Assembly (NCBI RefSeq): GCF_901933205.1 | Contig: NC_044600.1 | Span: 6,796,501-6,860,500 of the forward strand | Length of the DNA: 64,000 nucleotides | Source of the DNA: Camarhynchus parvulus | Lineage: Eukaryota; Chordata; Aves; Passeriformes; Thraupidae | Direction of reading: 5' to 3' | Shown: positions 43,240 through 53,439 of the stretch, in pieces | Numbering within the stretch: the first letter of the stretch is position 1 | Layout of the letters: every line of letters starts with the position of its first letter | Position numbers and translations under genes: made by a program | Notes under the pieces: generated by a model | The model's input: only the letters and a program-made list of their open reading frames with translations | The model's database searches: none | What the model was told of the DNA's origin: nothing

Positions 43240-43790
43240 TAATTTCTAGGGAAAGGCTGTGCCAGGACGGGCGATTTTTGCGCATCAGAGGAGGCAGGAG
43301 GTGTCTCCCGGCTGGAGGGCGGCAGTGGCAGGACGGACGGACGGACGGAAGGCTGTGTGTCCGCCCGCGGATCGCCGCGGCTGCCAGCCAACCTCATCAG
43401 CTGTGCAGAGCAGCTTTTCCTGCGGTGCCGGATCCTGGGCTGCCATCGGATCCGGGGCTCCATCACATCCTGGATGCCATCGCATCCCGGGCTGCCAGCG
43501 CAGAGATGCTGCTGCGCGTCCCGGCTGCAGCGGTGCCCGCCTCCCGCCGCCCAGATGTCCCTGTCCCTCCCTGTTATTACAGCGAGTGGATATTATTCCG
43601 TCTTTGGAACACTTTTCTTTGCCAGGGCTGTACTTCAGCCTGTTTGCAGCCTGGGGGCAGAGCCACACCGGCTGTGCCGGCAGCCGGGAGAAGGCGCTTC
43701 CCGGCGGGCTGTGCAGCTGGGACGGGTTCTGGACGGGGGATAACACCTCCTTCCCTCTGACAGACATTTCATTACCTCATTCTGAGGCAG
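43240..43790. promoter_or_regulatory. GC-rich patch, possible minor CpG island
   Basis: A GC-rich, moderately CpG-enriched block of about 0.5 kb in AT-rich surroundings, with a GGAC tandem (about 43332-43349) and imperfect repeats of a GGATCC/GGGCTGCCATCG-like unit at about 43430-43500. Overlapping frames on both strands (up to 200 codons) are not recognised. It could be a promoter, an old insertion or a local GC-rich minisatellite. Confidence 0.4.
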
Positions 43791-46700
43791 AAAGGAGCTT
43801 CCCTCCTAAAATGACTTTTTTTTTTTTTTTTTTAACCCCATCTTTGCATGGTTTTATGTGAGCTCCAGCCTGTACCCATCCTCAGCCTCATTTCCCGTCT
43901 GGGCTGGATCTGTGGACTTTATTACTCCAAGCAAGCACATTTTCCCACTATGCTGAGGTCAATTACACATTCTTCCTCGTGGTAAGGTTTGTTTACCTCC
44001 TGTCATGCTGTTCTTTTCCAACAGAACATTTTGAGCTCGGGATAACAGGATCATCCTTTTAGTATGCACATCCCGAAATGTGTTAAACTACTGTTAATGT
44101 ATTTTATCTTCTTAGCAGGGATCTGGAGCACCCACAACACAGGCACTGGAAAAAAGTGTTGCCTTGGGATGAGAGGTGAGATCCTGTGCTGTGCTTGTAG
44201 CCATAGAACTGGGAATATATAGCAGGTTTAGGATGGTTTTCTGCCCTTCTAATCCTGAGCTGCTCTGCAGGCTGGGGTAGACATCCTAGTGCTTAGTCAG
44301 CCTGAATCCCAATGTGTTTTAACTAACCTGTGAACTCAGCTGTTCCCTGAATTTACAGAATGCTCCTGTGAGAGGCAACAATCTCTAAAATGCACCTTCC
44401 AGTGCCCAGGTCCTGCACAAGTGCTGGGAAGGGAAATCACTGAAGGGGAACTTTGACAAGCTGCATAATGAAATACCTCCCCCAAATGGATGTAAAAACT
44501 ACTTCACACTGTCCTGCTCCAAGGAGCTCATCCTATCTGCCAGGATTTTGAATTTAATGAACACATAGAGAGATTTCTGTCTAGGACATCTTCAGTCAGT
44601 GCTCTTGAAGCACAATCTGATGTTGCACAGAGAAAAGGGCTTGAGGGATGCTCTGGATGCTGGGTGAAGGACGAGCATCCTGCCACTTGCAGAGCCTGCC
44701 CTGCACCTGCTCAGGTTCTGTACATTTAACAGGCAACCCAAGAGCTTCTGTCTGTAACCTGCTCATGTTCCTGCTGAAAAAGAGAGGAATCCTTGCATTT
44801 CCTATTGCATGCAACCGCTGGAATTCAAGAGTGGAATAAAGTACCAGCTGGTTTTTTGTTGTGCATGAAGATCAGGTGTGTGTGTAAACTCCCACATTTC
44901 CTATATGTACAATGCCCAAACCTCTGCCTCTTCTTAGAGGCTGCCTGACAGAAAGAGCTCCCAAAATCTAATAGCTGCTTGACTCCCCTGAGTGCACACA
45001 ATCTGCTCAACACGGGAGAGGTACATGTCTTCCCTGGGATCAACATACAAACCACAGGACATAATGGAAACATGAAGACAAGGTCTGGTCCCTGGGTCCT
45101 CTCATCAGGTCCTTACATCAAATATTGGTAATATATTTGGATTTCAGAGAAAAATGCAGGCAATGCTGTATATCATCCTGCAGAAACAGTTAATGAGCCC
45201 AACAAAATAACAATATTATTTGTAACCTGGAGTCAAACAGTAATATTATATTGACTCATTTCTAAAATGCCACATGGTGTAAGGGAAGTATATTTTGGAA
45301 GGAGATGTCTCATCTAGAAATGACTTGAGCATATTTTTAAGTTTAGGCACAGAAAAAAAAAAGGTTAAACCAGTCCTGTTTAGTTCCCCTGCCCTGAAGG
45401 AGGAGTTCAGAGAGTGCACAGAGGTGAGTGCAGGGCTAGGGCCAACTCTCCCTGTGCTGAACCCATGGATGGGCTGAAGCACCAGCAAGAGCATTCATGT
45501 CTAAATTGCCCACCTTGTGTATAAAATGTGCAGGAGCCGATTCATGGTGCAGCCTGCCTTTGTAGCTTGTTTTGATGGAAAGAACACCCCTCCTCAAGAC
45601 ACAGCTTTCATGGTTTGCAAACTTACATACTCCTCATTTAAGCTATTTACACAGTTTTAAGGGCTTAAGCACGTATTTGGATTATGTGGCTCACCCAAAT
45701 ACTAAGATTTACACAAAATCTAGAGAGTTCACAACATATTCTGATTGCCAGCTGTGGAGAAATAAAATCTATTAAGCAATTCTACAATATGAGAAGTTGT
45801 GCACTGCTACAAAATAGAAACTGTACTTCAGAATTAATGTGCAGGGATATATGCATGAATTAAAATGCTGTGTTACATACACAAATTAGAAAACTCATCA
45901 AAATACCAGCAATATTCAGCAAGATTGGAAACCTGTGCATGAGAGGAATTCACCCATCTGGAGTGAGATGAAGCAGGGAAGTTGTTACACAACAAAAATC
46001 TTCTGATGAGAAAGGCAAATCTCAAACCACAGAGACTTTAACGCAGTGGTGTGGGCAGGTAAAATCCATGATCTGTCAAAAGGGCAGGAGGATGTGGGGA
46101 GTGACTGAAAAGGTGTTTAACAAGACAGACTATCCAGAGAATCTGAACCAGGGAATAGATGGCCAGTGTTCAAAACCCTGCCTTCAAGAATTGATTTTGA
46201 CATGAAAAAAATATAAACCCTGTTCCTCAGCAAGTTCATGTGGGAAACATTTCTAATTTCAGCATTACACATGGCCCTATCCTGTACCACAAAAAGACTC
46301 ATTTAGTTATGCAAGTAGCTGCCTTTCAATTTGACAACTTATAACCTTTTTCAGGATTTAACCCACCTGAAATGGGAAGGAAATAGACGAAGAACTGAGT
46401 GAAAGGATGAGTTCATTTAACTTCCCATGATGTTATGAAGGCGGAGACAACTCACAGAATCAAACCACATAGAAATTGCATAAAAGAGCTTTACAGAAAT
46501 GTAATTTCAGCCTGCAACAAAGTAATACATAATAAATGAAAAGGATTAGAAAGCTAAATGCAGACTTTAATATACTTAGCTACCAAATTGTGAAGATAAA
46601 TGAGGCAGAGTTCATTCTATACATTTTTATTTTGTTATAATAAACATGTTTATGCTAAATTGTCAAAGAGCTCCTAAAAGGACAGGTTTGAGACATTAGT

Positions 46701-49139
46701 ATGCAGCAGTCCTTTACAGCATGTCAGAAATACAGCAAATGTTACATTATTTATTACAGCAATCAATACAGTTAAAAAAAATTAAATTAGATATGAAGCC
46801 TATGCCATTACTGTACCCTTGTTTCTTATTTTATATGCAGATTTGTCTTATTTAGGACAGGGCTTAGTGTTTTTATATTTCACTTAGCTAAAACACAAGG
46901 TAACACAGCTTATTTGTACCCCATTTTCCCCTATTAAATGGTTTTATAAATGAAGCAAATCGAAACTAAAAGGTGAATGCCAGTTTCAAACGTCTTACAA
47001 ATACAATGACAAAAGTGTGAAATCTTTTAAAATAAAACCTCTATTACATTCATTTTTCATGATAAGTGCAAGCACATAGAAACAACTCAAAAAACTAATA
47101 CTGAATTAAATTTTTCAATGATATTGAGGAAATTCTCAAAGTATCTCTTTTTATTCTGTCCTCACAAGAGGAAAATTTTCATTCTACATCTTTTTCAGCT
47201 GAATGCTTTAAAATAAAGACAGTTCAGCAGCACATGACAGGTAATCCACAGTTACACGAAAAACCCAAAGTGTACAGAAGACAAATGAAGACAGACCTTT
47301 AAGGAACTCCACTGCTGCAAAGATTTACCAGAGTTGTGACTGTGTGAGGATTCATAGCAAAAGTTTGCAGCTTCCCTCTTATCAGGAGAATAACTCTGTA
47401 GCTAATGATTAAAGTGGTTTCTCTTAAATATTCCTTTGGGGTTTTGTTTCTTTTTAAGATGACCAGATCTCTCCACACATTCTCTTCCAGAAGTATAAAG
47501 TATGGTGTCTGAAAGACTCCAGACCTGGTGATAAAATAGGGGTTTGGACGCTGATTTTATGCTGGTGTTCTGCAAGTTTAGAAGATCCTCAGGCTTTCAA
47601 GTATTCCCAAAGTTTTGAGAAATAAGTTGGATTTTATTAATCTGTCAGAAATCTTTCCATACAGGAACTGATTTTCGGATAGTTTGTTTTGAAATTTGTT
47701 GTTTCACAAAGATTCATCCCTCTTAGTTGTTTTTGATTTCTTTTATGCATTTGGATAGTTCTGCACAATTCACTGTGCCTTCTCCAGTATGAAAAAGTTC
47801 AGACAGTAATTCTGATTTTGGTAGGGGAGCAGAAGCAGAGCAGAGAGTACAAGGCAAGCCTTGATCATAATTGTTAGGCTATGGATGAATCAGTAACTGA
47901 GAAGAGAGAGAACGGAATTATCTGCAGCAGAAGAAAAGTGCAGTGAAGGAAAGAGAAATATCTTCTCAGCACACATGCATACATGCAGTTCCATTACAGG
48001 AAAACAAAAAAATCAAAATTTCTGTATATTTGTTGTAAGGGTGAGGTATAGATTTTCAGAATAAACTCCGAAAGTGATTTTTAGTAATTTTTACAATTTT
48101 TTTCTCCTGTCTCTGTATATGGATTGCACGTCACCTAGTTTTGCTAACAGATTTCCAAACCCTTCCCACAGTAACGTGTTTTACAAGCACCACCTTGCAA
48201 CCTATAAATCACTGTGCGCTTGAAAGGCCGTCAAAACTCTCTGCCCAGCTGACATGGCAGAGAACTGCTTTCACTACACAATACCCTTGAAAATATTAAG
48301 AAAAGTTCTGGCACTTTTTTCTTCAGCCATTCCTTTTTTTAGCAACTGATGTATTTGCAGACCCCAGGACTCCCTTCCAAGATACACAAAAACACAAGTC
48401 AAAGGTCAGCAGGAGGATGTAAAAATACCATTTAATCTTATCTGTGCAACACTTCATGTAGACTTATTTCACCATTTTCAGGCTCTCTTTGTTGAAAGAC
48501 TAATTTATTTCTGAACTGACAAAAAGAGATAATCAATTTGCAGCATGAATTGAGTAAGAGCTCCTACCCTTACATGTAACTTTGTTCATATATAAGATTT
48601 GAATATGCTTATGATACAAACGCTTATATTAAAGAATTAAAAATCAACACAGAGCATGCAAAACATTTTTATACAAAGTTTTCTAGTACTGTGTCATGTT
48701 TATTTGTTGCCAGTTTAAAAAAGTTTTGTTTTACAGAGTTAGGCATCAAGTATTGTTTCTTGAGAATGTTTTCCCTGTTATGCACATATGAGTTACTGGG
48801 ACACTTTTGCATTTTCCACTGCTGTGTCAATTCACTATTCTGTTTCTGAAGGGGTGTTGGTAACAAATTCACACACTCATGCTAATTACTGACTTCAGTG
48901 TTGAGCATTTTGCTCTCTTTTAACATTTGTGGGTCGGGACCTCAGAAAGGCACTTTGCCTAATCCACAGAAAATTCAAATTTCGAATTTGACTGCGTCCT
49001 CCATTACACGTGATCTCCCTGCGGCTCCCAACCAGTAAATTCCGTATCAATCCCGGGCGCTACAACACCAAAGTTTGCAAAGAGCAACCCGGCTGAGGAT
49101 TTCCACTGATGATTTAGAAACAAATTGCAGTTTCTGGAA
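43791..49139. other. Intergenic, AT-rich; no gene recognised
   Basis: About 5.3 kb with a T18-type homopolymer at about 43818 and no supported gene, RNA or recognised transposon. Reading frames are short and lack recognisable motifs. Confidence 0.5.
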
Positions 49140-50297
49140 GAAAAGCAGCAGGAGCCCGTGGCCGGCAGTGCCCGCGCAGAGCCCGCCCGTCCTGCCCCGG
49201 CCGCGCCCGGGCTCGGCCGCTTTGTCTGAGGCCTCACACGCGCTGCACCTCGCCGGCCTCGCCCTCCGACCTGCGGGAACGGGGCCGAGGAGTCCGAATA
49301 AAGAAATTAAACACTAATAAATACGGCGGGGGGACGACGACGACACAAAAGCCCTTTTCTCGTTGTGTGCGAACGCAATCCCGATAGATACTGCCTGGTT
49401 TCCATGGGGACATTTTGTTCTGACTTCAGATCCCGATGATCGGGGTGAGCTGAGGCACTTTTGGGGCTCTTTGGCCGAACCGAGCAGAGCCGCCCGGAGA
49501 AGTGGGGCAAAGCTATTCGTTATCAATCGATTTTAGGTAATTTATTCTTTTTAAAAAGATGATTACTCCTAATCCCTGAGGAACCGTGGCCGCTGGCTGG
49601 GCACAATTAGCACATTTTTAGCATTCCTGTGAGGGCCGCCCGCCAGGGCAGGACAAACACCCCGCGCTGGGGTCCCCAAGCAGCCCGGGCGGGGGAGACC
49701 CCTCAGGGCGCCCTCGGGGGGCTCCAGGTGCAGGAGAAGCCCTCGGGATGCACCTCTGGGCTGCTCAGGTGCTGGGAGGCCATGGCGGCTGGACGGCGAG
49801 AGCCGCCAGCAGCACCGTGAGAGCCCAGCTCGGCCGGGACAGGACCCGCCACGTCATTTCGGGGCTTTTCACCCCAAAACGGCCCAGGTTTCCTCCCATC
49901 GCTGCGCTGCTGGCCCTGAGCGACTGCGGCCACGCGTGGCCGTGGCGGCTGCGGTGGCTCTCGTTCCACGAGGGACGGGCGCTGCCCCCACTCCCCAAAA
50001 TCTCCGCAAAATCCCTTACTCTGGATCCCTCACTCCCATCCCCGCCGAACCCCGCGGCCGGCCCGCCCCGTGCCGGCCCTGCCCGGGGTCTCCTCCATCG
50101 CCGTCCCCCCGCGGGAGGAAGGGGCGGCCGGGGGCGGCGGCTGCCATTGGCCGGGCAGCGGCGGCCGCAGCTGCAGGACACAATTAATTATGCTAATGGC
50201 GCGGGGAGCGGATGTGCTCGCTTCCCCCCGATCCCTCTCCCCGTTTTTGGCTGGCCGGGCGGGAGGAGCCGCCCTGGGCCGATCACATGATATTGTC

Positions 50298-50305
50298 TTC
50301 GCGCC
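50298..50305. promoter_or_regulatory. Candidate E2F site TTCGCGCC
   Basis: It matches the E2F half-consensus (TTTSGCGC type) within the CpG island about 2.2 kb upstream of the microRNA hairpins. E2F1-3 activation of the paralogous miR-17~92 cluster is established; its use here is inference. Confidence 0.35.
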
Positions 50306-51016
50306 ACTTTCGTAAAACCCTTTTTATTCCAGGGCTCAGCTCGGCTCTAAGGTACCGTGTTTATCTTCCCCTTTCCCTGCTCTCTCCTTCGCGCTCCTTT
50401 TTCTGTTTCGCCTTCCCAAAACCGGCGCGAGGCCAAGGGCACTCCCCGCTTTGCACCTCTTCTATTATTTAATTTATTTCATCGCTTTTCTCTTTTTTCC
50501 CTCTCTCTTTCTCTCTCTGCCCCGCACCCTTCCCGAGCCCCGCCGCAATCAGTGCCGGCCGGCGCGGACTGCCCGGGGCTGGGGGACGCGCACCGGGATG
50601 GGCACCCCCGACGCGGGGTTCGGTGCGGGGAGCGCGGGGGCGGCAGCGCTGTGCGGGGCGCGGGCGGCCGCCACCCACCTGTAGGAGTGCGCCGGGCTCG
50701 CCCCGCGCCCCGTGCGGGCCCGCGGCTCCTCCGCACCGCGGGGCCCCCACGCCCGCCCCGTCCACGGACGGCGGCTCCCGCGGCACCAACAATGGACCGG
50801 GGAGGCGGCGGCGGAGAGGCCGAAACTCGGGGCGGTGCGGGGCGGCGGGGCCGGGGCTGTTTTTGGGGGGTCCCCGATTGTTTCCCCGGGCCGTAAGGGG
50901 GTTGTGTGTGTGTGTTGGGGGAGGGGGTGTCTCGCGCCGCCCCCGCGTGGCCGGTGCGCGTGGGGCGGGGGGAGGGGCGCGCGCGGCGAGCACATGGCGG
51001 CGGCGGGGGTCGGCGG

Positions 51017-51028
51017 TGCGCATGCGCG
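51017..51028. promoter_or_regulatory. NRF1-like palindrome
   Basis: TGCGCATGCGCG, a near-perfect NRF1 consensus in the microRNA-side CpG island. The same motif class occurs repeatedly in the PHF6 island. Confidence 0.5.
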
Positions 51029-52463
51029 GCGAGCGCGGGGTGCGCTGGGGGTTGTAGTGCGGAGGGGGGCGGGCCGGCGGCGCGCGCGCGGGGCGGAGGG
51101 GCGGTCGGGCGCGAGCCGCACCACGCGCTCGGCGGAGCCGCCGCTGCCGCCGTCGGGTTTCCGCGAGATCCCCGCGCGCGCTCCCGCGGCGGCCCCGTGC
51201 AGGCAGGACCGGGCGGGGGCCGGGGCGGGGGCCGCGCGGAGCCGGAGCGGCGCGGGCACGGCGGCGGGAGGCGGCCGCGCTGCCCCGTCGGGCCGGGACA
51301 AAGGGGCCGCCCGCGGCCGTGCGGAGCCGCCCTCGGTGCAACTCGGCGCTGCGCTCGCGGCTTCCCGATGTCCGGGGGCCGCGGGGCGGGCCAGGGTCCC
51401 TCGCGGTGGCGGCGGGCACGGAGGGGGGGCGGGCGGGCGGCTTGGCGCGTTTTTGGGGCTTTGAATGGAGGACTGCATTTCCCACCGTGCTTTGTTCCAC
51501 CGCGCCGCCGCGCGCGGCCCCGGACGGGGCGGGCAGCACGTGGCGGGGCGGCCCGGGACCCCTCCCGGGACGGGGCCGCCGCTCCCCCTCTGCAAGTGCC
51601 GGTGCCGAGCCGTACCCCCGGGGATGCTCCGGTGGCAGCGGGCGTGGGGGACGCCGTGCACGTGGCGAGCAGGGCCGAGCAATGCCGGTGCCCGCCCCCC
51701 CGAGCAGATGGTCAGTGCTGGGAGATAACGGCGGCCCGGGGCAGATAATGCCCCGCGGGGCTGAGGGCCCTCTCGGGCACAGCACCGGCACCCAGAGCGG
51801 CTCCGCTTCGGGGAGAGCCCCTCGGGGGGCGGCCCCGCTGCCCCGGGACATCCCCGACCAGAGCCTTCCCACCCCCACAGGTTTGTAAGGCCGGGTTCTG
51901 ACAGCGCGGCTCCGGAGGGAAATGGAAATTTGTTATTGGGAAAATTCCCCTCTCCCCTCCTGTGCGGTGGGTCCGTCGCTTTTGTGCCGCACCGCAGCTC
52001 CCGCATCATCTGAGGGACAGATAACTCCATTATCTGATGCGGAGGGTGCGGATCATGTGTCAGAACTTTTCCTGCACTACTGGGGGGTGGGAAATGTTTG
52101 GTGATTGGTGATGCAAGACCCTCGGTAAAGCTCCAGGAGAAAGGTCAGCTAAAATGTCTCTTGTGCTGCAGTAATACATGAGAGCAGGAAACCGGCGTGT
52201 TTTGATACCTATTGCTGTGCTTTTTAACTGCCACTGAAATCTGGAAGAAGCCATTTTTACCTTAATTCAAGGGAAAACCAGATGCAAACCTTTCCCCTTG
52301 TGGTGTGCCCTCAGTTAAACTGCCTTCTGAAAACTCTTGAACCTATTTCTTCTCTATGCTTTGATAAGAAAAATCTCTTCTAAATTGAAAAGCAAATCCA
52401 TATCTGTGTTATGCAACATTAATATTGGTCTTCTCTCTTGGCAGGTATTGTGCTTCAGTCAAG

Positions 52464-52571
52464 ATGCTGCTGTGTGGTGCTTTAGCTGCACTGAAACAAG
52501 ACCTTGAAATTGAAGAATTTCTGTCTGGTGATGGGCCTCAAGTTGTGCAAAAGTGCTTACAGTGCAGGTAG
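52464..52571 (+). other. 35-codon short ORF overlapping mir-106a
   Basis: ATG at 52464, stop TAG at 52569-52571. It encodes MLLCGALAALKQDLEIEEFL followed by 15 more residues, and its stop codon is the last three bases of mature miR-106a-5p. A plausible splice acceptor (TCTCTCTTGGCAG) ends at 52444, so the ATG would be near the start of an exon. There is no proof of translation; a chance ORF is the default view. Confidence 0.2.
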
Positions 52572-52616
52572 AGTTTAGGATCTACTGCAGTTTAAGCACT
52601 TCTGGCATTACTGTGG
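52536..52616 (+). ncRNA. MIR106A: pre-miR-106a hairpin
   Basis: Mature 5p at 52549-52571 (seed AAAGUGC) matches vertebrate miR-106a at every base I can recall. The 3p arm at about 52585-52606 (CTGCAGTTTAAGCACTTC) pairs with it across a short loop. First member of the cluster; miR-17 seed family, targeting cell-cycle inhibitors such as CDKN1A and also PTEN and TGFBR2 in other vertebrates. Confidence 0.96.
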
Positions 52617-52692
52617 CAATTCCGTGATGGTGGCAAAGCACAGACAGAGCCAGGATTGTTGTGCTGTGTTGGAGCCACGCTGCAAATGGTCC

Positions 52693-52768
52693 TTGTGTTA
52701 AGGTGCATCTAGTGCAGTTAGTGATGTAGCGTAGAATCTACTGCCCTAAATGCTCCTTCTGGCACAAG
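52693..52768 (+). ncRNA. MIR18B: pre-miR-18b hairpin
   Basis: Mature 5p at 52699-52721 (begins TAAGGTGCATCTAGTG), 3p arm at 52742-52763 (TGCCCTAAATGCTCCTTC). The lower stem CTTGTG pairs with CACAAG. miR-18 seed family. It lies about 80 bp after the mir-106a hairpin. Confidence 0.96.
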
Positions 52769-52884
52769 CTGCTGCCTGCACATCCAGAGAAACTGCATCC
52801 ATCTGCCTTGGGCTCAGCAATTACTGTTTTTAGTTAAAGGTTTTTTTTTTTTCCATTGAAGGCAATTGCTCGGGAAGTAGTTTT

Positions 52885-52967
52885 GTCCTAGCAGTATCAA
52901 AGTGCTCATAGTGCAGGTAGCTTGGAATTGGACCTACTGTAATGTGGGCACTTACAGTACTGCTAGA
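52885..52967 (+). ncRNA. MIR20B: pre-miR-20b hairpin
   Basis: Mature 5p at 52898-52920 (begins CAAAGTGCTCATAGTG) is identical to vertebrate miR-20b as recalled. The 3p arm is at 52936-52957. The lower stem CTAGCAGTA pairs with TACTGCTAG. miR-17 seed family. Confidence 0.97.
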
Positions 52968-53011
52968 TAAAGTGCATCCTAGCCAGTGCCAGTTGCTGGA
53001 GAAGATGGTGC

Positions 53012-53093
53012 TGATTACAGTCAGTTTTGCAGGTTTGCATCCCAGCTTAATAAAATTGCTGTGCAAATCCATGCAAAACTGACTGTGGTGGTG
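53012..53093 (+). ncRNA. MIR19B2: pre-miR-19b-2 hairpin
   Basis: Mature 3p at 53060-53082 (begins TGTGCAAATCCATGC) is the miR-19b sequence. The 5p arm is at 53023-53044 (AGTTTTGCAGGTTTGC). miR-19 family, the main PTEN-targeting family in miR-17~92-type clusters. Confidence 0.97.
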
Positions 53094-53212
53094 GTGAATC
53101 TGTGGTGAATAATGGGTTTTCAAGCTTTTTTATTTTCCTTTTGCCCTCACCCCCCTGCTCCCTCCCTTTTTTTTTTCTTTCCTGGAAGATTTGAAGATGC
53201 CTTGCACTGATT

Positions 53213-53285
53213 TCTCCATGGGTGGGGATTTGTTGCATTACTTGTAGCTGTGTGTAGAGTATTGCACTTGTCCCGGCCTGTGGAG
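53213..53285 (+). ncRNA. MIR92A2: pre-miR-92a-2 hairpin
   Basis: Mature 3p at 53260-53281 (TATTGCACTTGTCCCGG start). The 5p arm at 53220-53241 (GGGTGGGGATTTGTTG start) matches the human miR-92a-2 passenger strand, separating it from mir-92a-1. The lower stem CTCCATG pairs with TGTGGAG with a mismatch. miR-25/92 seed family. Confidence 0.97.
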
Positions 53286-53350
53286 GAAAGGAGGACTTGT
53301 CATCAGGCTGAGCTGCCCCAGGTTTGCCACTTTGGTCAAGCTCTCTTGTT

Positions 53351-53435
53351 TTGCTGTTGTCGGGTGGATCACGATGCAATTTTGATTAGTTTAGTAGGAG
53401 AAAAATTGCACGGTATCCATCTGTAAACCGCAAGA
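53351..53435 (+). ncRNA. MIR363: pre-miR-363 hairpin
   Basis: Mature 3p at 53404-53426 (AATTGCACGGTATCCATC start) and 5p at 53361-53382 (CGGGTGGATCACGATGC start) both match vertebrate miR-363. It shares the miR-25/92 seed and is the last member of the cluster. Confidence 0.97.
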
Positions 53436-53439
53436 CCTT

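Larger units (their letters stand above)
49140..51900. promoter_or_regulatory. Large CpG island, probable promoter of the miR-106a~363 primary transcript
   Basis: GC-rich, CpG-dense block, strongest at 49.6-51.9 kb, ending about 0.65 kb before the first hairpin. It holds GC boxes (about 50121-50137), a CCAAT box in reverse (ATTGG, 50146-50150), an E2F-like TTCGCGCC (50298-50305) and an NRF1 palindrome (51017-51028). No TATA box is evident. Its position on the 5' side of the plus-strand cluster makes it the natural promoter, as for miR-17~92. The start site and splicing are unknown. Minus-strand frames of 469 and 493 codons here are composition artefacts. Confidence 0.75.

Noticed and set aside
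43259..43861. 200-codon plus-strand frame
   Set aside because: Overlaps comparable frames in other phases and on the other strand in a GC-rich patch, with no recognisable motif and no splice context.
50469..52030. Minus-strand frames of 469 and 493 codons
   Set aside because: They overlap each other in different frames within a CpG island and are rich in Pro/Arg/Ala/Gly with no domain. Composition artefact.
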